In this document: positions 8,646 through 17,606 of the stretch, one piece after another
How positions within the stretch are numbered: the stretch's first letter is position 1
How the letters are laid out: each line of letters starts with the position of its first letter
Source of the DNA: Evansella clarkii
GTDB taxonomy: Bacteria; Bacillota; Bacilli; Bacillales; Salisediminibacteriaceae
DNA: 64,000 nt
NCBI RefSeq assembly: GCF_002019695.1
Contig: NZ_KV917376.1
Location: 451,163-515,162, forward strand
Direction of reading: 5' to 3'
Notes under the pieces: generated by a model
What the model saw: only the letters and a program-made list of their open reading frames with translations
Database searches by the model: none
Told to the model about the DNA's origin: nothing
Translations under genes and position numbers: made by a program

Positions 8646-9065
8646 TCAGCTGTTACTTCCGCTCCCCTTTTCACCTGAGCTTGTTAAAGCTTTCATGAAG
8701 CAGGCTGTTGGCAGCAAAACTCCGAGAGATGCCTGAAGTAAGGAAAATAACCTCGCACTCCCTACTGGCACGAGATCACCATATCCTACCGACAGCATCG
8801 TTACTCCACTGAAATAAAGATATTCAAGAAAATTATGATCGGCAGGCTCACCTGTCGGATCGTTAATGACCAGTACTGTGCCATAAGAGGATAAAGCATA
8901 ATACAAGACGGCAAAACCAATGGTCAGTCCGAGCATCGTATAAAAAAGCTTATAAAACAAAGCAGAACTGAAGTAGCTTTTCTTAAATGTTTTATTCGTA
9001 AAAAAATAATAAAGGTTAACAAGGATAAACAGCATTGTAATCGCCATTAAAATTGCAGGAATCAC
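8646..9065 (-). CDS. Two-pore-helix potassium channel family protein (Ion_trans_2)
   Basis: A small ion channel subunit of about 139 residues. It has an N-terminal hydrophobic segment, a second segment at about 42-62, a pore loop with the selectivity filter TMLSVGYGD (S replaces T in the usual TVGYGD), and a closing helix. There is no cytoplasmic RCK/TrkA domain, so gating is not through nucleotide binding in this chain. GTG at 9065 is chosen because AAAGGAG lies 8 bases before it; a GTG at 9074 overlaps that site. It is a single gene between the two-component operon and cydDC. Confidence 0.88.
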   Translation of the reverse strand: MIPAILMAITMLFILVNLYYFFTNKTFKKSYFSSALFYKLFYTMLGLTIGFAVLYYALSSYGTVLVINDPTGEPADHNFLEYLYFSGVTMLSVGYGDLVPVGSARLFSLLQASLGVLLPTACFMKALTSSGEKGSGSNS

Positions 9066-9270
9066 TGGTACCACTCCTTTTAATTACTGTATTTTTACAG
9101 TTTCCTTAAAAGGCAGACTGAGAAACATACTAAAACCAGGTGATATACTTATTTAAGGATCCGCTTTTATTTTTTTTGTTACACATTCAAAATCCGCCTT
9201 TAGCTATTATTTACGCAGCAATTTTGGTGTGCCAATCAAGTGTCAATATCGAGTAATTGTTGATGTATAA

Positions 9271-9306
9271 GCAAAAACAAAAGACCAAATCCCGGGATTC
9301 GGCCTT
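9271..9306 (-). terminator. Terminator of cydDC
   Basis: On the minus strand GGCCGAATCCCGGGATTTGGTC forms a stem with two G-U pairs and is followed by TTTTGTTTTTG. The G-U pairs exist only on this strand, which supports the orientation. Confidence 0.75.
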
Positions 9307-9380
9307 TTTATTGATATTCTTTTCATATAATTCTTCACGATACCGGTATTCTGCTCCCCACATATTTTTAAACTGCCCTG

Positions 9381-11102
9381 CTATGCGAAAACACTTTTTT
9401 CAATTTGTTTCATTTCATAGAAGTAGCCTTTTCGGGACATGAGGTCTTCATAGCTTCCTGATTCAATAATTCTCCCTTGCTCCATGACAATGATTTTATC
9501 CATATTTTCAAGCCCGGTAAGACGGTGGCTTATAAGTACCAGTGTATCATCTTTTCCCTGCTCAAAAAGGTGGTCAAAAATCAGCCTTTCCGTCAGCACA
9601 TCGACAGAGGAGGTTGGTTCATCAAGAAGCCAGAGCTTTGCCCCTTTAAGCATCGCTCTTGCAATTGCAAGCCTCTGCTTTTCTCCTCCTGACAAATTTT
9701 CTCCCTTTTCAAGGATCTGTTTATCGAGGGAAAAACTCAGCTTCACTTTTCCCAGTACATCGTTCATCGCTTCATCACTTAGATCATCTTTAGCCAGTAG
9801 CAGGTTTTCTTTCACTGTACCGTAAAAGAAGTGATTGCTCTGCAACACTGGGTTAATACCCGCCCAGATGCTTTCATCTTCGAGATTTTCCACGAGCCGG
9901 CCATTCAGGCGTACTTCCCCTTCGTACTCGGGGTACATTTTAAACAGCAGCTGCAGCAGCGTCGACTTGCCGCTCCCGCTTGGCCCTACTATAGCAGTTT
10001 TTGACCCGGCAGGTAAATGAAGATTAATGTCTTTAAGTGCCTTTCTTTCTTCTCCCGGGAAGGAGAATGATACATTATTCATTTCAACCGCCGGTGCCTC
10101 CTGCAGATTATGCTTCGTTGTCCCTCCACCAGGTTCTGCACCAGACGACTCTCCTTCTTCAACCACCGAAAACAGCCTGGATGCTGCTCTTCGGCTGTCT
10201 TCTAAGTGTACTGGAAAGGCAGCCATCGGAGTAGATGTATCAAAAACTGTGAGCGAAATCATCACGAGCATCGCCAGAAAAATACCGTCCAGTTCTCCCC
10301 CTGCTATTAAATACGCCCCGGCACCTAAAACAAACCAGGAAATAATCAGTGCGATCATCTGGTTTACTGACTGGCTGAATAACGCCTGAAGACTGTTTTT
10401 TTCCTGCTCGCTGATATAAGCATTTGAAACCGATCCAAGCTGCTGCTCCTGCTCATCCAGCTTCTGATACAGCTTCAGATCCCGGAAGCCATAGAAAAAC
10501 TCAGCAGCTTCCGCCGATAAGCTTCCCCGCATTTCCCTTAGCTCACTCTGAATCTTCCGCTGCTTTAATGCAAACAGAAGAGGGACAAGAAAGCCTGTAA
10601 TGAACAGCCCCGCTGCAAGAATCAGGGCAATATACACAGAGAAGAACAGCGTGAAGGTAATCGTTGCAAGAAAAACAATTACCATAACAATCGGCGGATA
10701 ATATACCCTGAGGAAAAAGTTCTGAAGGCTTTCCACATCTCCGACAATCCTCGCCAGAATGTCCCCGCTCCTGTACCGGTTAAATACTCTTGGCGCGAGC
10801 GGCTCCAGCCTTTCAAAGAAATACACCCTGAGGCTGCTCAGCTTTGTAAAAGTAGCCCTGTGGGAAAAATAACGTTCCCCGTAGCGGCTCACCGCTCTTG
10901 TCACACTGAAAATTTTCATCAGAGCAATGCTCAGCGTAAGCACTACAAGTGTCGAAGCGATGGCAGCCTGGGAAATTAAATAGCCGCTGTTGGCAAACAG
11001 GGCAACCGCCCCTGCCCCTGCGAGAAAACCAAACAGAATGGAAAGGAAGACATCCTTTCTTTCTTTCATTAATAATTTCATGACAATTTTTAAATCCTTC
11101 AT
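9381..11102 (-). CDS. cydC: Thiol reductant ABC exporter subunit CydC
   Basis: Half of the CydDC ABC exporter, which moves glutathione, cysteine or a related reductant outward and is needed to assemble cytochrome bd. 573 residues: a six-helix membrane domain (about 15-300), then an ATPase domain with Walker A GPSGSGKSTL, signature LSGGEKQRLAIARAM, Walker B LWLLDEP and H-loop SHR. The N-terminus with FANSGYLISQAA is CydC-like. The ATG overlaps the cydD stop by 4 bases and has GGGAGGCGATACAGG before it, so the two are translationally coupled. It lies 6.6 kb from cydAB rather than in the same operon as in B. subtilis. Confidence 0.93.
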   Translation of the reverse strand: MKDLKIVMKLLMKERKDVFLSILFGFLAGAGAVALFANSGYLISQAAIASTLVVLTLSIALMKIFSVTRAVSRYGERYFSHRATFTKLSSLRVYFFERLEPLAPRVFNRYRSGDILARIVGDVESLQNFFLRVYYPPIVMVIVFLATITFTLFFSVYIALILAAGLFITGFLVPLLFALKQRKIQSELREMRGSLSAEAAEFFYGFRDLKLYQKLDEQEQQLGSVSNAYISEQEKNSLQALFSQSVNQMIALIISWFVLGAGAYLIAGGELDGIFLAMLVMISLTVFDTSTPMAAFPVHLEDSRRAASRLFSVVEEGESSGAEPGGGTTKHNLQEAPAVEMNNVSFSFPGEERKALKDINLHLPAGSKTAIVGPSGSGKSTLLQLLFKMYPEYEGEVRLNGRLVENLEDESIWAGINPVLQSNHFFYGTVKENLLLAKDDLSDEAMNDVLGKVKLSFSLDKQILEKGENLSGGEKQRLAIARAMLKGAKLWLLDEPTSSVDVLTERLIFDHLFEQGKDDTLVLISHRLTGLENMDKIIVMEQGRIIESGSYEDLMSRKGYFYEMKQIEKSVFA

Positions 11103-12832
11103 CCTGTATCGCCTCCCTGCTGAACAGCAACCATGTTCCGGTATTCAGGCACAGACTCCATCAGCTCATCATGAGTTCCCCTGCCTGCAAGCAGACCGTT
11201 ATCCAGAAAAAGAATCTGGTCGGCCCTTCGAATAGTATGAAGCCTGTGAGCAACTGTAATTACCGTAGAGGTTTCCGCGAGCTCTTTCATGGACCGCTGA
11301 AGAATTTGTTCCGTCCGCAAATCCAGTCCTGCCGTAGGCTCGTCGAATAATATAACCGATGGCTTTTTCAAGAAGGCACGGGCCAGCGCAACCCGCTGTT
11401 TTTCCCCGCCGGAGAGGCCTCTGCCCCCTTCACCAACCGTTGTATCATAACCTTTTTCAAGGCCGGCAACCATTTCCGAAATTCCCGCCTTATCAGCAGC
11501 TCTTTCAATTTCTTCCCTCGTTACCGTCTCATTAACGCCAACCGCTATATTTTCCGCTATAGTGCCTGAAAAAAGATAAGGATTTTGTGAAATATAGCTC
11601 AGTTCATTAAACCAGCTTTTTTCTTCATACTCACTGAGCGTCTCTCCATTTACAACAATATCACCTTCGCCAGGAGCTGCGATGCCCGATAGTAAATGGA
11701 GCAGAGTTGATTTACCTGAACCGCTTCTTCCAACAACCGCTGTTTCAGTCAATGGCTTGATAGTCCCGGTCACCTGTTTTAAGGCGAATGCCCCTTCTCC
11801 ATAGCTGAAACCAACATTACGAAGCTGTATTTCCGGAGGTGCTCCCCTCTTTTCAATCTGCTTGTTTCCCCATTTTACCGGCTGCTCTTTTTCTTCCAGC
11901 TCCTCGATCACTTTCGCAGCCGCTCCTGTACTTCCTCTGCCTGTGTGGAATGCTGTACCCAGCTCTTTCAGTGAGTTGTAAAACTCAGGAGCGAGAATCA
12001 GGACGAAGAAGGCTGTAAAAAAAGTTAGCTGGTCATACAAAACGAGACGGAGGCCGACTTCAAGAGCAATAAGCGCAATGCTGAGCATGGAAATAAACTC
12101 AAGCATCAGCGAGGATAAAAATGCTGTTTTAAGTACCGTCATCGTGGCATCCCGGTATTCTAGACTGCTGTTTCGGATCGCTTCCCTCTGTGCCCGGGCT
12201 CGTCCGAAAAGCTTCAGTGTTGAAAGCCCCTGCAGTATATCAAGAAACTTTCCTGAGAACGCCGCCAGCTTCTCAAGCTGTTCTTCAGATTTTTTCTGGG
12301 CGGCACTTCCGAAGATAATAAAAAAGAGCGGAATAAATGGTGCAGTGATCAGCATGATCAATCCGGACACCCAGTTATAGTAAAAAACCGCACCTAAAAT
12401 CATCAGTGGAACGACGCTTGTCTGAATCATCTGCGGATAATACTGGCTGAAATAGCTGTCGATTTCATCTACGGAATCCAGGAGGACACTAACCTTCTTC
12501 CCTGATTGTCCTTTCAGGGATGCCTGCACCGGGTTTCTTCGATATTTCGAAAGTAGAGACTGGCGGAAATCCGCCTTAACTTCAGAAGCCAGCTTTATAC
12601 CTGTCCGCCCGTTCAGATAACTGAAGGCCGCTCTGGCCGCAAGAACAGCTGCAAGAACACCCATTAAAGAAACGATGCTCTGAAAAGGGGCTCCCTGGAG
12701 AAAAATCAAATCCACAATAGCAACTATATAATACGCCTGGGCGATGACAGCAGCCCCCGTTAATACAGAAAGCAGAAGGAGCAGATACATTTGCTTTTTT
12801 TTATTTCGTGCGATTTCCTTCAGCTGCTTCAT
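11099..12832 (-). CDS. cydD: Thiol reductant ABC exporter subunit CydD
   Basis: Partner of CydC, 577 residues. The membrane domain begins with VIAQAYYIVAIVDLIF, matching the CydD N-terminal helix. The ATPase domain has Walker A GRSGSGKSTLL, signature LSGGEKQRVALARAF, Walker B VILFDEP and a switch His in VAHRL. The ribosome site is AGGAGATAGATACCT. It is the first gene of the two-gene operon. The 363 bases upstream include the MITE-like element at 12880-13140, which sits between cydD and the gene beyond and may have displaced its original promoter. Confidence 0.93.
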   Translation of the reverse strand: MKQLKEIARNKKKQMYLLLLLSVLTGAAVIAQAYYIVAIVDLIFLQGAPFQSIVSLMGVLAAVLAARAAFSYLNGRTGIKLASEVKADFRQSLLSKYRRNPVQASLKGQSGKKVSVLLDSVDEIDSYFSQYYPQMIQTSVVPLMILGAVFYYNWVSGLIMLITAPFIPLFFIIFGSAAQKKSEEQLEKLAAFSGKFLDILQGLSTLKLFGRARAQREAIRNSSLEYRDATMTVLKTAFLSSLMLEFISMLSIALIALEVGLRLVLYDQLTFFTAFFVLILAPEFYNSLKELGTAFHTGRGSTGAAAKVIEELEEKEQPVKWGNKQIEKRGAPPEIQLRNVGFSYGEGAFALKQVTGTIKPLTETAVVGRSGSGKSTLLHLLSGIAAPGEGDIVVNGETLSEYEEKSWFNELSYISQNPYLFSGTIAENIAVGVNETVTREEIERAADKAGISEMVAGLEKGYDTTVGEGGRGLSGGEKQRVALARAFLKKPSVILFDEPTAGLDLRTEQILQRSMKELAETSTVITVAHRLHTIRRADQILFLDNGLLAGRGTHDELMESVPEYRNMVAVQQGGDTG

Positions 12833-13195
12833 AGGTATCTATCTCCTGTCTGAAAAAATAGTAATAAAATATGAATTATGGTTTACTTAAAAAGTGTGTT
12901 GAGGAGAACTACACGAATTCGCTTTCCTCGGGCAACGCCTCAGCCTCCTCGGGAGTCTCTTCCTCTGCGAGCAAATTCTTCGAAGTGTATACGTCGAGAC
13001 AACTCGCAGCGGATTCATGACGTGTCGCTCGTCCCTGCGGGGTCTTCGGCTGCTCCTGCGGTTACTCGTCGCATGAAAACATGTTGCTTTTCCCGAAGGA
13101 GTCTCATTCGTTCCGCTCTCCTCAACAACTCTTGTATAACATGAATTATTTAATCATTCTGAGCTAACCACATACTCATTTAACTGAGAAACAAC
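12833..13195. other. Intergenic region largely filled by a GC-rich element
   Basis: No gene is seen. The 9-base direct repeats and the GC-rich insertion are described as a separate feature. Only about 40 bases remain between the left repeat and cydD, so the cydD promoter must be very close to its start or inside the element. Confidence 0.6.
12871..13149. mobile_element. MITE-like GC-rich element with 9-bp direct repeats
   Basis: A 261-base segment (12880-13140) is bounded by the identical 9-mer ATGAATTAT at 12871-12879 and 13141-13149, resembling a target-site duplication. Inside the ends lie imperfect inverted repeats: GTTGAGGAGAAC...CGAAT on the left and, reversed, GTTGAGGAGAGC...CGAAT on the right. 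The core is GC-rich, with CCTCGGGCAACGCCTCAGCC and a hairpin GTCGAGACAACTCGCAG (12993-13009), and shares blocks with 39098-39463 and 63478-63600. It has no coding capacity, so any movement would need enzymes from elsewhere. Confidence 0.55.
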
Positions 13196-13813
13196 TCATA
13201 ATAACCCCAGTTTTTTTCCCCATTCAAACCATTCACTGTTTCTGCCGATGCTAAGTTTCCGGCGAATATTCCGGCGGTGGTTCTCTACCGTTTTTGGGGA
13301 AATCTTCAGTATGGACGCTGTATCCTTTACCGAGAATCCTCTCACCTTCATATGAAAAATCTCTTTTTCCCTGTCAGATAACAGATGGCTTTCCTGGTTA
13401 TCATTACCTGGCTGATGCCTGCTTTTCCCTGCATGCAGAAAGGCGGTTTCTCCCTTTAAAATTCTCTGGAAGAACTCCATTAACTCATCTAAAGTTGCTC
13501 CGTGGTAAAACGCACCTTCCAGACCGCTGTCCTCTGAGTAGCTTTCTGGTGCGCCTCCCGGATTTCCAAGCATGAGCACCCTCTTCGTACCAGGGGACAG
13601 ATTCTTTAGTTCAGAAATCAATACAGGAAGGCCGCCTGCTCCTGGAAGTGTGGTATTGGCGACAGTAAGGTCAAATTCATATTTTCTCAGGGAATCTATA
13701 AATTGCTCTGTATCTGAAGCTTCCACCATATACTCTACCGGCTGAATGTCTTTCAACAGCTGAATCAGACCGTAACGAAGCAATTCATGCTCTATACCAA
13801 TCAAAACCTTCAT
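13196..13813 (-). CDS. LuxR-type regulator with a degenerate receiver domain
   Basis: A 205-residue protein. The N-terminal half (about 1-115) has the fold pattern of a response-regulator receiver, but the acidic pair is missing (IEHE) and the phospho-acceptor Asp is replaced (DLTVANTTLPG, with Asn or Ala where Asp should be). The C-terminal half is a clear LuxR/FixJ helix-turn-helix: LLSDREKEIFHMKVRGFS, then KDTASILKISPKTVENHRRN. It therefore probably works without phosphorylation. No kinase is adjacent. It lies 5 bases after the FetB-like gene on the same strand and is likely in the same operon. The target is unknown. Confidence 0.85.
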   Translation of the reverse strand: MKVLIGIEHELLRYGLIQLLKDIQPVEYMVEASDTEQFIDSLRKYEFDLTVANTTLPGAGGLPVLISELKNLSPGTKRVLMLGNPGGAPESYSEDSGLEGAFYHGATLDELMEFFQRILKGETAFLHAGKSRHQPGNDNQESHLLSDREKEIFHMKVRGFSVKDTASILKISPKTVENHRRNIRRKLSIGRNSEWFEWGKKLGLL

Positions 13814-13817
13814 ATAG

Positions 13818-14630
13818 TTACTTCTCCTTTGAAGAGATCAGCAGCAGTTCTTTTTTATCAAGCTGAGCTCTGTCAGTAAAAAAGGCTTTATATCCAAGCT
13901 GGACAAATAAGATGACTGTCAGCGACACACAGCCGACAATTCCAAGCATAATAGCGATCTGATACTGGATAGCCGTAACAGGAGACAATCCTGCTAAGAT
14001 CTGCCCTGTCATCATCCCTGGCAAAAATACAATTCCCATACCTACCATAGAGTTAATAGTCGGAAGGATCGCTGCATCAAAAGCCTGATTTACTATTCTC
14101 TCCGACGCTTTTTTAGGATGAGCACCAAGCATCAGGGCTGACTCTATATGTGCACGCTGGTCATACATCCCTTCCACCAGACGCTGTACACCTAAAGATA
14201 TTCCAGTCATAGAGTTTCCAATCAGCATACCGGCAATCGGGATAAAATACCTTGCCTCAAACCACGGAGAAACCTGAACAACGACAAGTATAAAATAGAA
14301 GATACTTGTCAGGGTTCCTGCAGCCATGGAAAACATGATCATTTGCTTTATCCTTTTACTGAGCCTGTATTTCACTCTCCTGAATATGTTACGTACTGCA
14401 AAAATCTGCATCAAAATCACAACGAGAATAACGAGCCACACATTGTTCGCTTCAAATAAATAAGCAAGTATATATCCGGCAAGTACGAGCTGCAGAGTCA
14501 TTCGCACTGTTCCAATAAACAATTCCTTTTCTCTGTTTATCCCCCGTGCTTTTATAATAAGAAAAAGCAGTATGATAAATACATAAGCAGCGGCCATCTG
14601 CCAGAATCCAAGTTCGATTATCTCATTCAT
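13818..14630 (-). CDS. fetB: FetB-like ABC exporter permease (UPF0014 family)
   Basis: Membrane part of an ABC exporter related to E. coli FetAB (YbbLM), linked there to iron export and oxidative-stress resistance. 270 residues with about seven hydrophobic segments. Conserved family blocks are present: RVKYRLSKRIKQMI, IAGMLIGNSMTGISLGVQRL, and GAHPKKASERIVNQAFDAAI followed by LPTINSMVGMGIVFLPGMMTG. The ATG overlaps the stop of the ATPase gene by 4 bases. The iron substrate is taken from the family and is not shown here. Confidence 0.88.
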   Translation of the reverse strand: MNEIIELGFWQMAAAYVFIILLFLIIKARGINREKELFIGTVRMTLQLVLAGYILAYLFEANNVWLVILVVILMQIFAVRNIFRRVKYRLSKRIKQMIMFSMAAGTLTSIFYFILVVVQVSPWFEARYFIPIAGMLIGNSMTGISLGVQRLVEGMYDQRAHIESALMLGAHPKKASERIVNQAFDAAILPTINSMVGMGIVFLPGMMTGQILAGLSPVTAIQYQIAIMLGIVGCVSLTVILFVQLGYKAFFTDRAQLDKKELLLISSKEK

Positions 14631-15271
14631 CGGTGCCGCTCCTTTACCCCGGCGACTTTCCCATCAGCCATCTCCACAACTATTTCTCCATACTCTTCAG
14701 CAACAGCTTTCGAATGTGTGATCATGAGCAGCATTTTACCTCTTCCCGAAATATTCCGGTATATATTTTCTATGACTTTTCTTTCTGTTGTTTCATCCAG
14801 GCCTGAGGTGGGCTCGTCAAGAATGTATACTTCAGGCTCGAGAAGTAAAGCCACGCCGAGAGCAAGCCTCTGTTTTTCCCCGCCTGACAGCTGGTCGGCA
14901 CTCTCATCCAGTTTTTTCTCCAGGCATACTGTCTTTAAAACCTCAGTAAGAAGGCTATCTTCTGCTGGAGGGTGTCCGGAAAACTCCAGACCTGCTACCA
15001 GATTATCTTTCACTGTTCCCCCAAACACAGGGGGAGTTTGCGGTACCATAACAACTTTCCTTCTGAGCTCCACCGGATCAGTTTGTTCAACAGGTGTACC
15101 CTGATAAGTAATTGTCCCCCTGTCAGCAGATATGATATTATTAAGCAGTTTTACGAGCGTACTCTTACCACTGCCGCTTTCACCTGTAATACAGGTAACT
15201 TTTCCAGGCGGTATATAAAGCTCCTGTATCTCGAGAATATTCCCGTATGTCACATTTTTCAGCAGAAACAT
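14627..15271 (-). CDS. fetA: FetA-like ABC exporter ATP-binding protein
   Basis: ATPase partner of the FetB-like permease, 214 residues. Walker A GESGSGKSTLVKL lies near residue 32, with Q-loop VPQTPPVFGGTVKDNL, signature LSGGEKQRLALGVALL, Walker B VYILDEPTSGLD and switch His in ITHS. A GTG lies three codons upstream, but AGGTGATC overlaps it and is well placed for the ATG at 15271. It is coupled to the permease by a 4-base overlap. The regulator at 13196 probably shares the transcript. Confidence 0.9.
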   Translation of the reverse strand: MFLLKNVTYGNILEIQELYIPPGKVTCITGESGSGKSTLVKLLNNIISADRGTITYQGTPVEQTDPVELRRKVVMVPQTPPVFGGTVKDNLVAGLEFSGHPPAEDSLLTEVLKTVCLEKKLDESADQLSGGEKQRLALGVALLLEPEVYILDEPTSGLDETTERKVIENIYRNISGRGKMLLMITHSKAVAEEYGEIVVEMADGKVAGVKERHR

Positions 15272-15294
15272 CCAGATCACCTGATTTCGTATAG

Positions 15295-15591
15295 TTACTG
15301 TTTAAGTTCATTATATATTCCGTCATATTTCTCTGCTAATTGAAAGTCCAGCTTTGTTAATCCTCTGGCATGCCAGGAGGTGATCTTCACTTTAATGAGC
15401 TTATAGTCAATAGAGATAAACGGATGATGATTCGCTTCCTCTGAAAGCCGGGCTATCCTCTGGACAAACTCCACCCCTGTTAAATAGTCGGTAAAACGAT
15501 ATTTTCTTTCGATCCATTTTTCTTCTGTAAGCTTCCATTCGTTTTGTTCCACCAGAAAGGCTCGAATTTCCTTATCAGTAAGTCTTTCCAT
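15295..15591 (-). CDS. 4a-hydroxytetrahydrobiopterin dehydratase (pterin carbinolamine dehydratase)
   Basis: Dehydrates pterin-4a-carbinolamine. In bacteria without phenylalanine hydroxylase its role is less clear and may lie in molybdopterin or folate chemistry. The 98 residues match the usual size. The active-site signature [19 protein letters not shown] is followed by TSWHARGLT, where the last His normally sits in a THxxGGLT setting. The ATG at 15591 has AGGAGGCTGGGGGAA before it; an upstream ATG at 15651 has no ribosome site and would add 20 residues not found in the family. It lies 23 bases before the fetA start and could lead that operon. Confidence 0.9.
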   Translation of the reverse strand: MERLTDKEIRAFLVEQNEWKLTEEKWIERKYRFTDYLTGVEFVQRIARLSEEANHHPFISIDYKLIKVKITSWHARGLTKLDFQLAEKYDGIYNELKQ

Positions 15592-16153
15592 TTCCCCCAG
15601 CCTCCTAAGTTTTTTTATTGCAGGCCTGTTGTTATACTCTTCTTCAGACATTGGTATGCCGGAGACAGACGACCGAATGAACTAATATATTTCCTCTATT
15701 ATAAATCATAGGAAAGCAGACATCTAACTTCTTCCATCATGGTTCAGCATGCTCGACTCAGGAACTTCTGAAAAAAGGTGTTCAGATGCCAAAAACAGTG
15801 CAAAAGTTTCATATTTTAGGATTCCCGTATTGATTTACAGGGTATAGAAATAGATAGAGCAGGTGAGGAGGCAGAGGAAATAACCATATTGTGGGTCTTC
15901 TTCCTGAGGAATCTTCAAAACTTCCCACTGATTTAGTTGTTTAAGCTATGCCAATATGGTACATTTTTGTGTGAAATTCTATTTATTTTTATATAAGCTT
16001 GCAGAATTTCACCTTTTCAGACGAATGGTGAGTAAAGTATTATATAAGACTCCCATTTTCTCCGCATGCGCCCTAATTAATTTTAATACCAAATAATTTT
16101 ATATTAAAAGTAATGTGTTTTTGAGTGGCATTTACTTGAAGGGAGTTGTTTTT
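15592..16153. promoter_or_regulatory. Divergent intergenic region and pgs operon leader with nested inverted repeats
   Basis: No gene is seen. Two perfect inverted repeats lie in front of the capsule operon: ACCATATTG (15883-15891) with CAATATGGT (15952-15960), enclosing GTGGG/CCCAC; and GTGAAATTCT (15971-15980) with AGAATTTCAC (16003-16012). They could be protein sites or leader-RNA stems. A single promoter cannot be fixed by eye because the stretch is AT-rich. Confidence 0.5.
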
Positions 16154-17413
16154 GTGCATGAATTAGCGTACATGAGTATTTTTGCGGCAGTTGTACTTAT
16201 AATTGGCATTATGGAAAAAAGGCGTATTGACGGTCGTGTGGAGAAGATTCCCCTGAGAATTCTTGTTAACGGGATCCGGGGAAAGTCAACAGTTACGAGA
16301 CTGATCACAGGGATCTTAAAAGAAGACGAACGCCGCGTTGTCGGTAAAACCACCGGGACATCTGCCCGGATTATTTATTGGGACAGGGATGAAGAAGAGC
16401 CGATTGTCCGCGCGCTTCAAGGACCCAACATTAGTGAACAGAAGCATTTTAACCGTAAAGCCGTTAAAAGGAACGCCGATGCAATCGTTTCTGAATGTAT
16501 GGCCGTAAACCCTGAATACCAGGCAGTGTTTCAGGAGAGGTTTGTAAAAGCCAATATTACGGTTATAGCGAATATTCTTGAGGACCATATGGAAGTGATG
16601 GGGCCTTCCCTCGATCATATTGCTGAAGCATTCAGTTCCACTATCCCGGAAAACGGGCATCTCGTTATGCCTGACACACCATACCGGAGATACTTCCATA
16701 AGCTTGCGGAGCAGAAAAATACGAAGCTTGTCATTTGTGACGAAGACGCTGTTGATGAAGAATACTTAAAGAAGTTTCCATTTATGGTATTTCCACAGAA
16801 TGCTGCTCTGGCACTTGCTGTGGCTGACATACTTGAAATTGACAGGGAAGTCGCCCTTCAGGGAATGCTGAACGCACCTGTAGACCCGGGAGCGATGAGA
16901 GTCCACCAGATTGGCGAACCTGCTGACCAGAAGTTTTTCTTCAACGGCTTTGCCGCAAACGATGCCACTTCCACGCTGAATATCTGGGAGCGGATTAAAC
17001 AGCTTGGTTACCCGGTCCACAACGCAACCATTGTGATGAATTGCCGTGACGACCGTGTGGAAAGAACAATTCAGTTTGCTGAGGATGTCATCCCGCACAT
17101 TGAGATGAAGAATCTCATCGTCATGGGAAAAGATGTCTGGCCAGTCAAGAATGCTTACGAAGAAGGCAAGTATAAAGCCGATAATTTCATCAACCTGGAA
17201 GGCTATGATACGGAAGAAGTAGTACAGCAGCTGAAAGACCTGCCGAGAGAAACGGTCATTTACGGAATTGGCAACATTCATGGCGGCGGCGATAAACTGG
17301 CTGATGAAATGGCCCTGCTGGCCGAAACTCATATGACGGACGAAGAAGAGCTTACCTCCATTAGAGAAGCAGATTCTAATAAAGGCTACCGCACATCCTA
17401 TCAGGGAAACTGA
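16154..17413 (+). CDS. pgsB: Poly-gamma-glutamate synthase subunit PgsB/CapB
   Basis: ATP-dependent amide ligase that polymerises glutamate at the membrane, related to Mur ligases. About 419 residues from the GTG at 16154, which follows GAAGGGAG by 8 bases; the frame is open further upstream without a ribosome site. It has an N-terminal membrane helix, a P-loop NGIRGKSTVTRLITGIL, KTTGTSARIIYWD, ECMAVNPEYQ, ILEDHMEVMGP and NGFAANDATSTLNIW, all close to B. subtilis PgsB. It heads pgsB-pgsC-pgsA-ggt. There is a 193-base gap before pgsC, longer than in most pgs operons. Confidence 0.96.
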   Translation: MHELAYMSIFAAVVLIIGIMEKRRIDGRVEKIPLRILVNGIRGKSTVTRLITGILKEDERRVVGKTTGTSARIIYWDRDEEEPIVRALQGPNISEQKHFNRKAVKRNADAIVSECMAVNPEYQAVFQERFVKANITVIANILEDHMEVMGPSLDHIAEAFSSTIPENGHLVMPDTPYRRYFHKLAEQKNTKLVICDEDAVDEEYLKKFPFMVFPQNAALALAVADILEIDREVALQGMLNAPVDPGAMRVHQIGEPADQKFFFNGFAANDATSTLNIWERIKQLGYPVHNATIVMNCRDDRVERTIQFAEDVIPHIEMKNLIVMGKDVWPVKNAYEEGKYKADNFINLEGYDTEEVVQQLKDLPRETVIYGIGNIHGGGDKLADEMALLAETHMTDEEELTSIREADSNKGYRTSYQGN

Positions 17414-17606
17414 TAGCAGCTACTTTAAAAGCTTGATAGTTTCCTTGGATTATTCACAGTAATTTCTATAAAGAAAACTCGCCGATTGGCGAAGACAGAG
17501 GCATAGTTGCACTTATACTTTAGCCATAAAATTTTCTACTGCGTCGAATTAACTTCATCGCAAAAAATTTATACTTTCTTAAAGTGTTAAAAAGGGAGGA
17601 ACCCTC

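Noticed and set aside
8646..9065. Full Trk/Kch-type potassium system
   Set aside because: Only the pore protein is present; no RCK/TrkA-N domain is fused or adjacent.
12878..13144. Plus-strand ORF inside the GC-rich element
   Set aside because: The composition is that of the repeat (Arg, Ser and Pro runs from GC-rich DNA), with no ribosome site. The block is better explained as a non-coding element.
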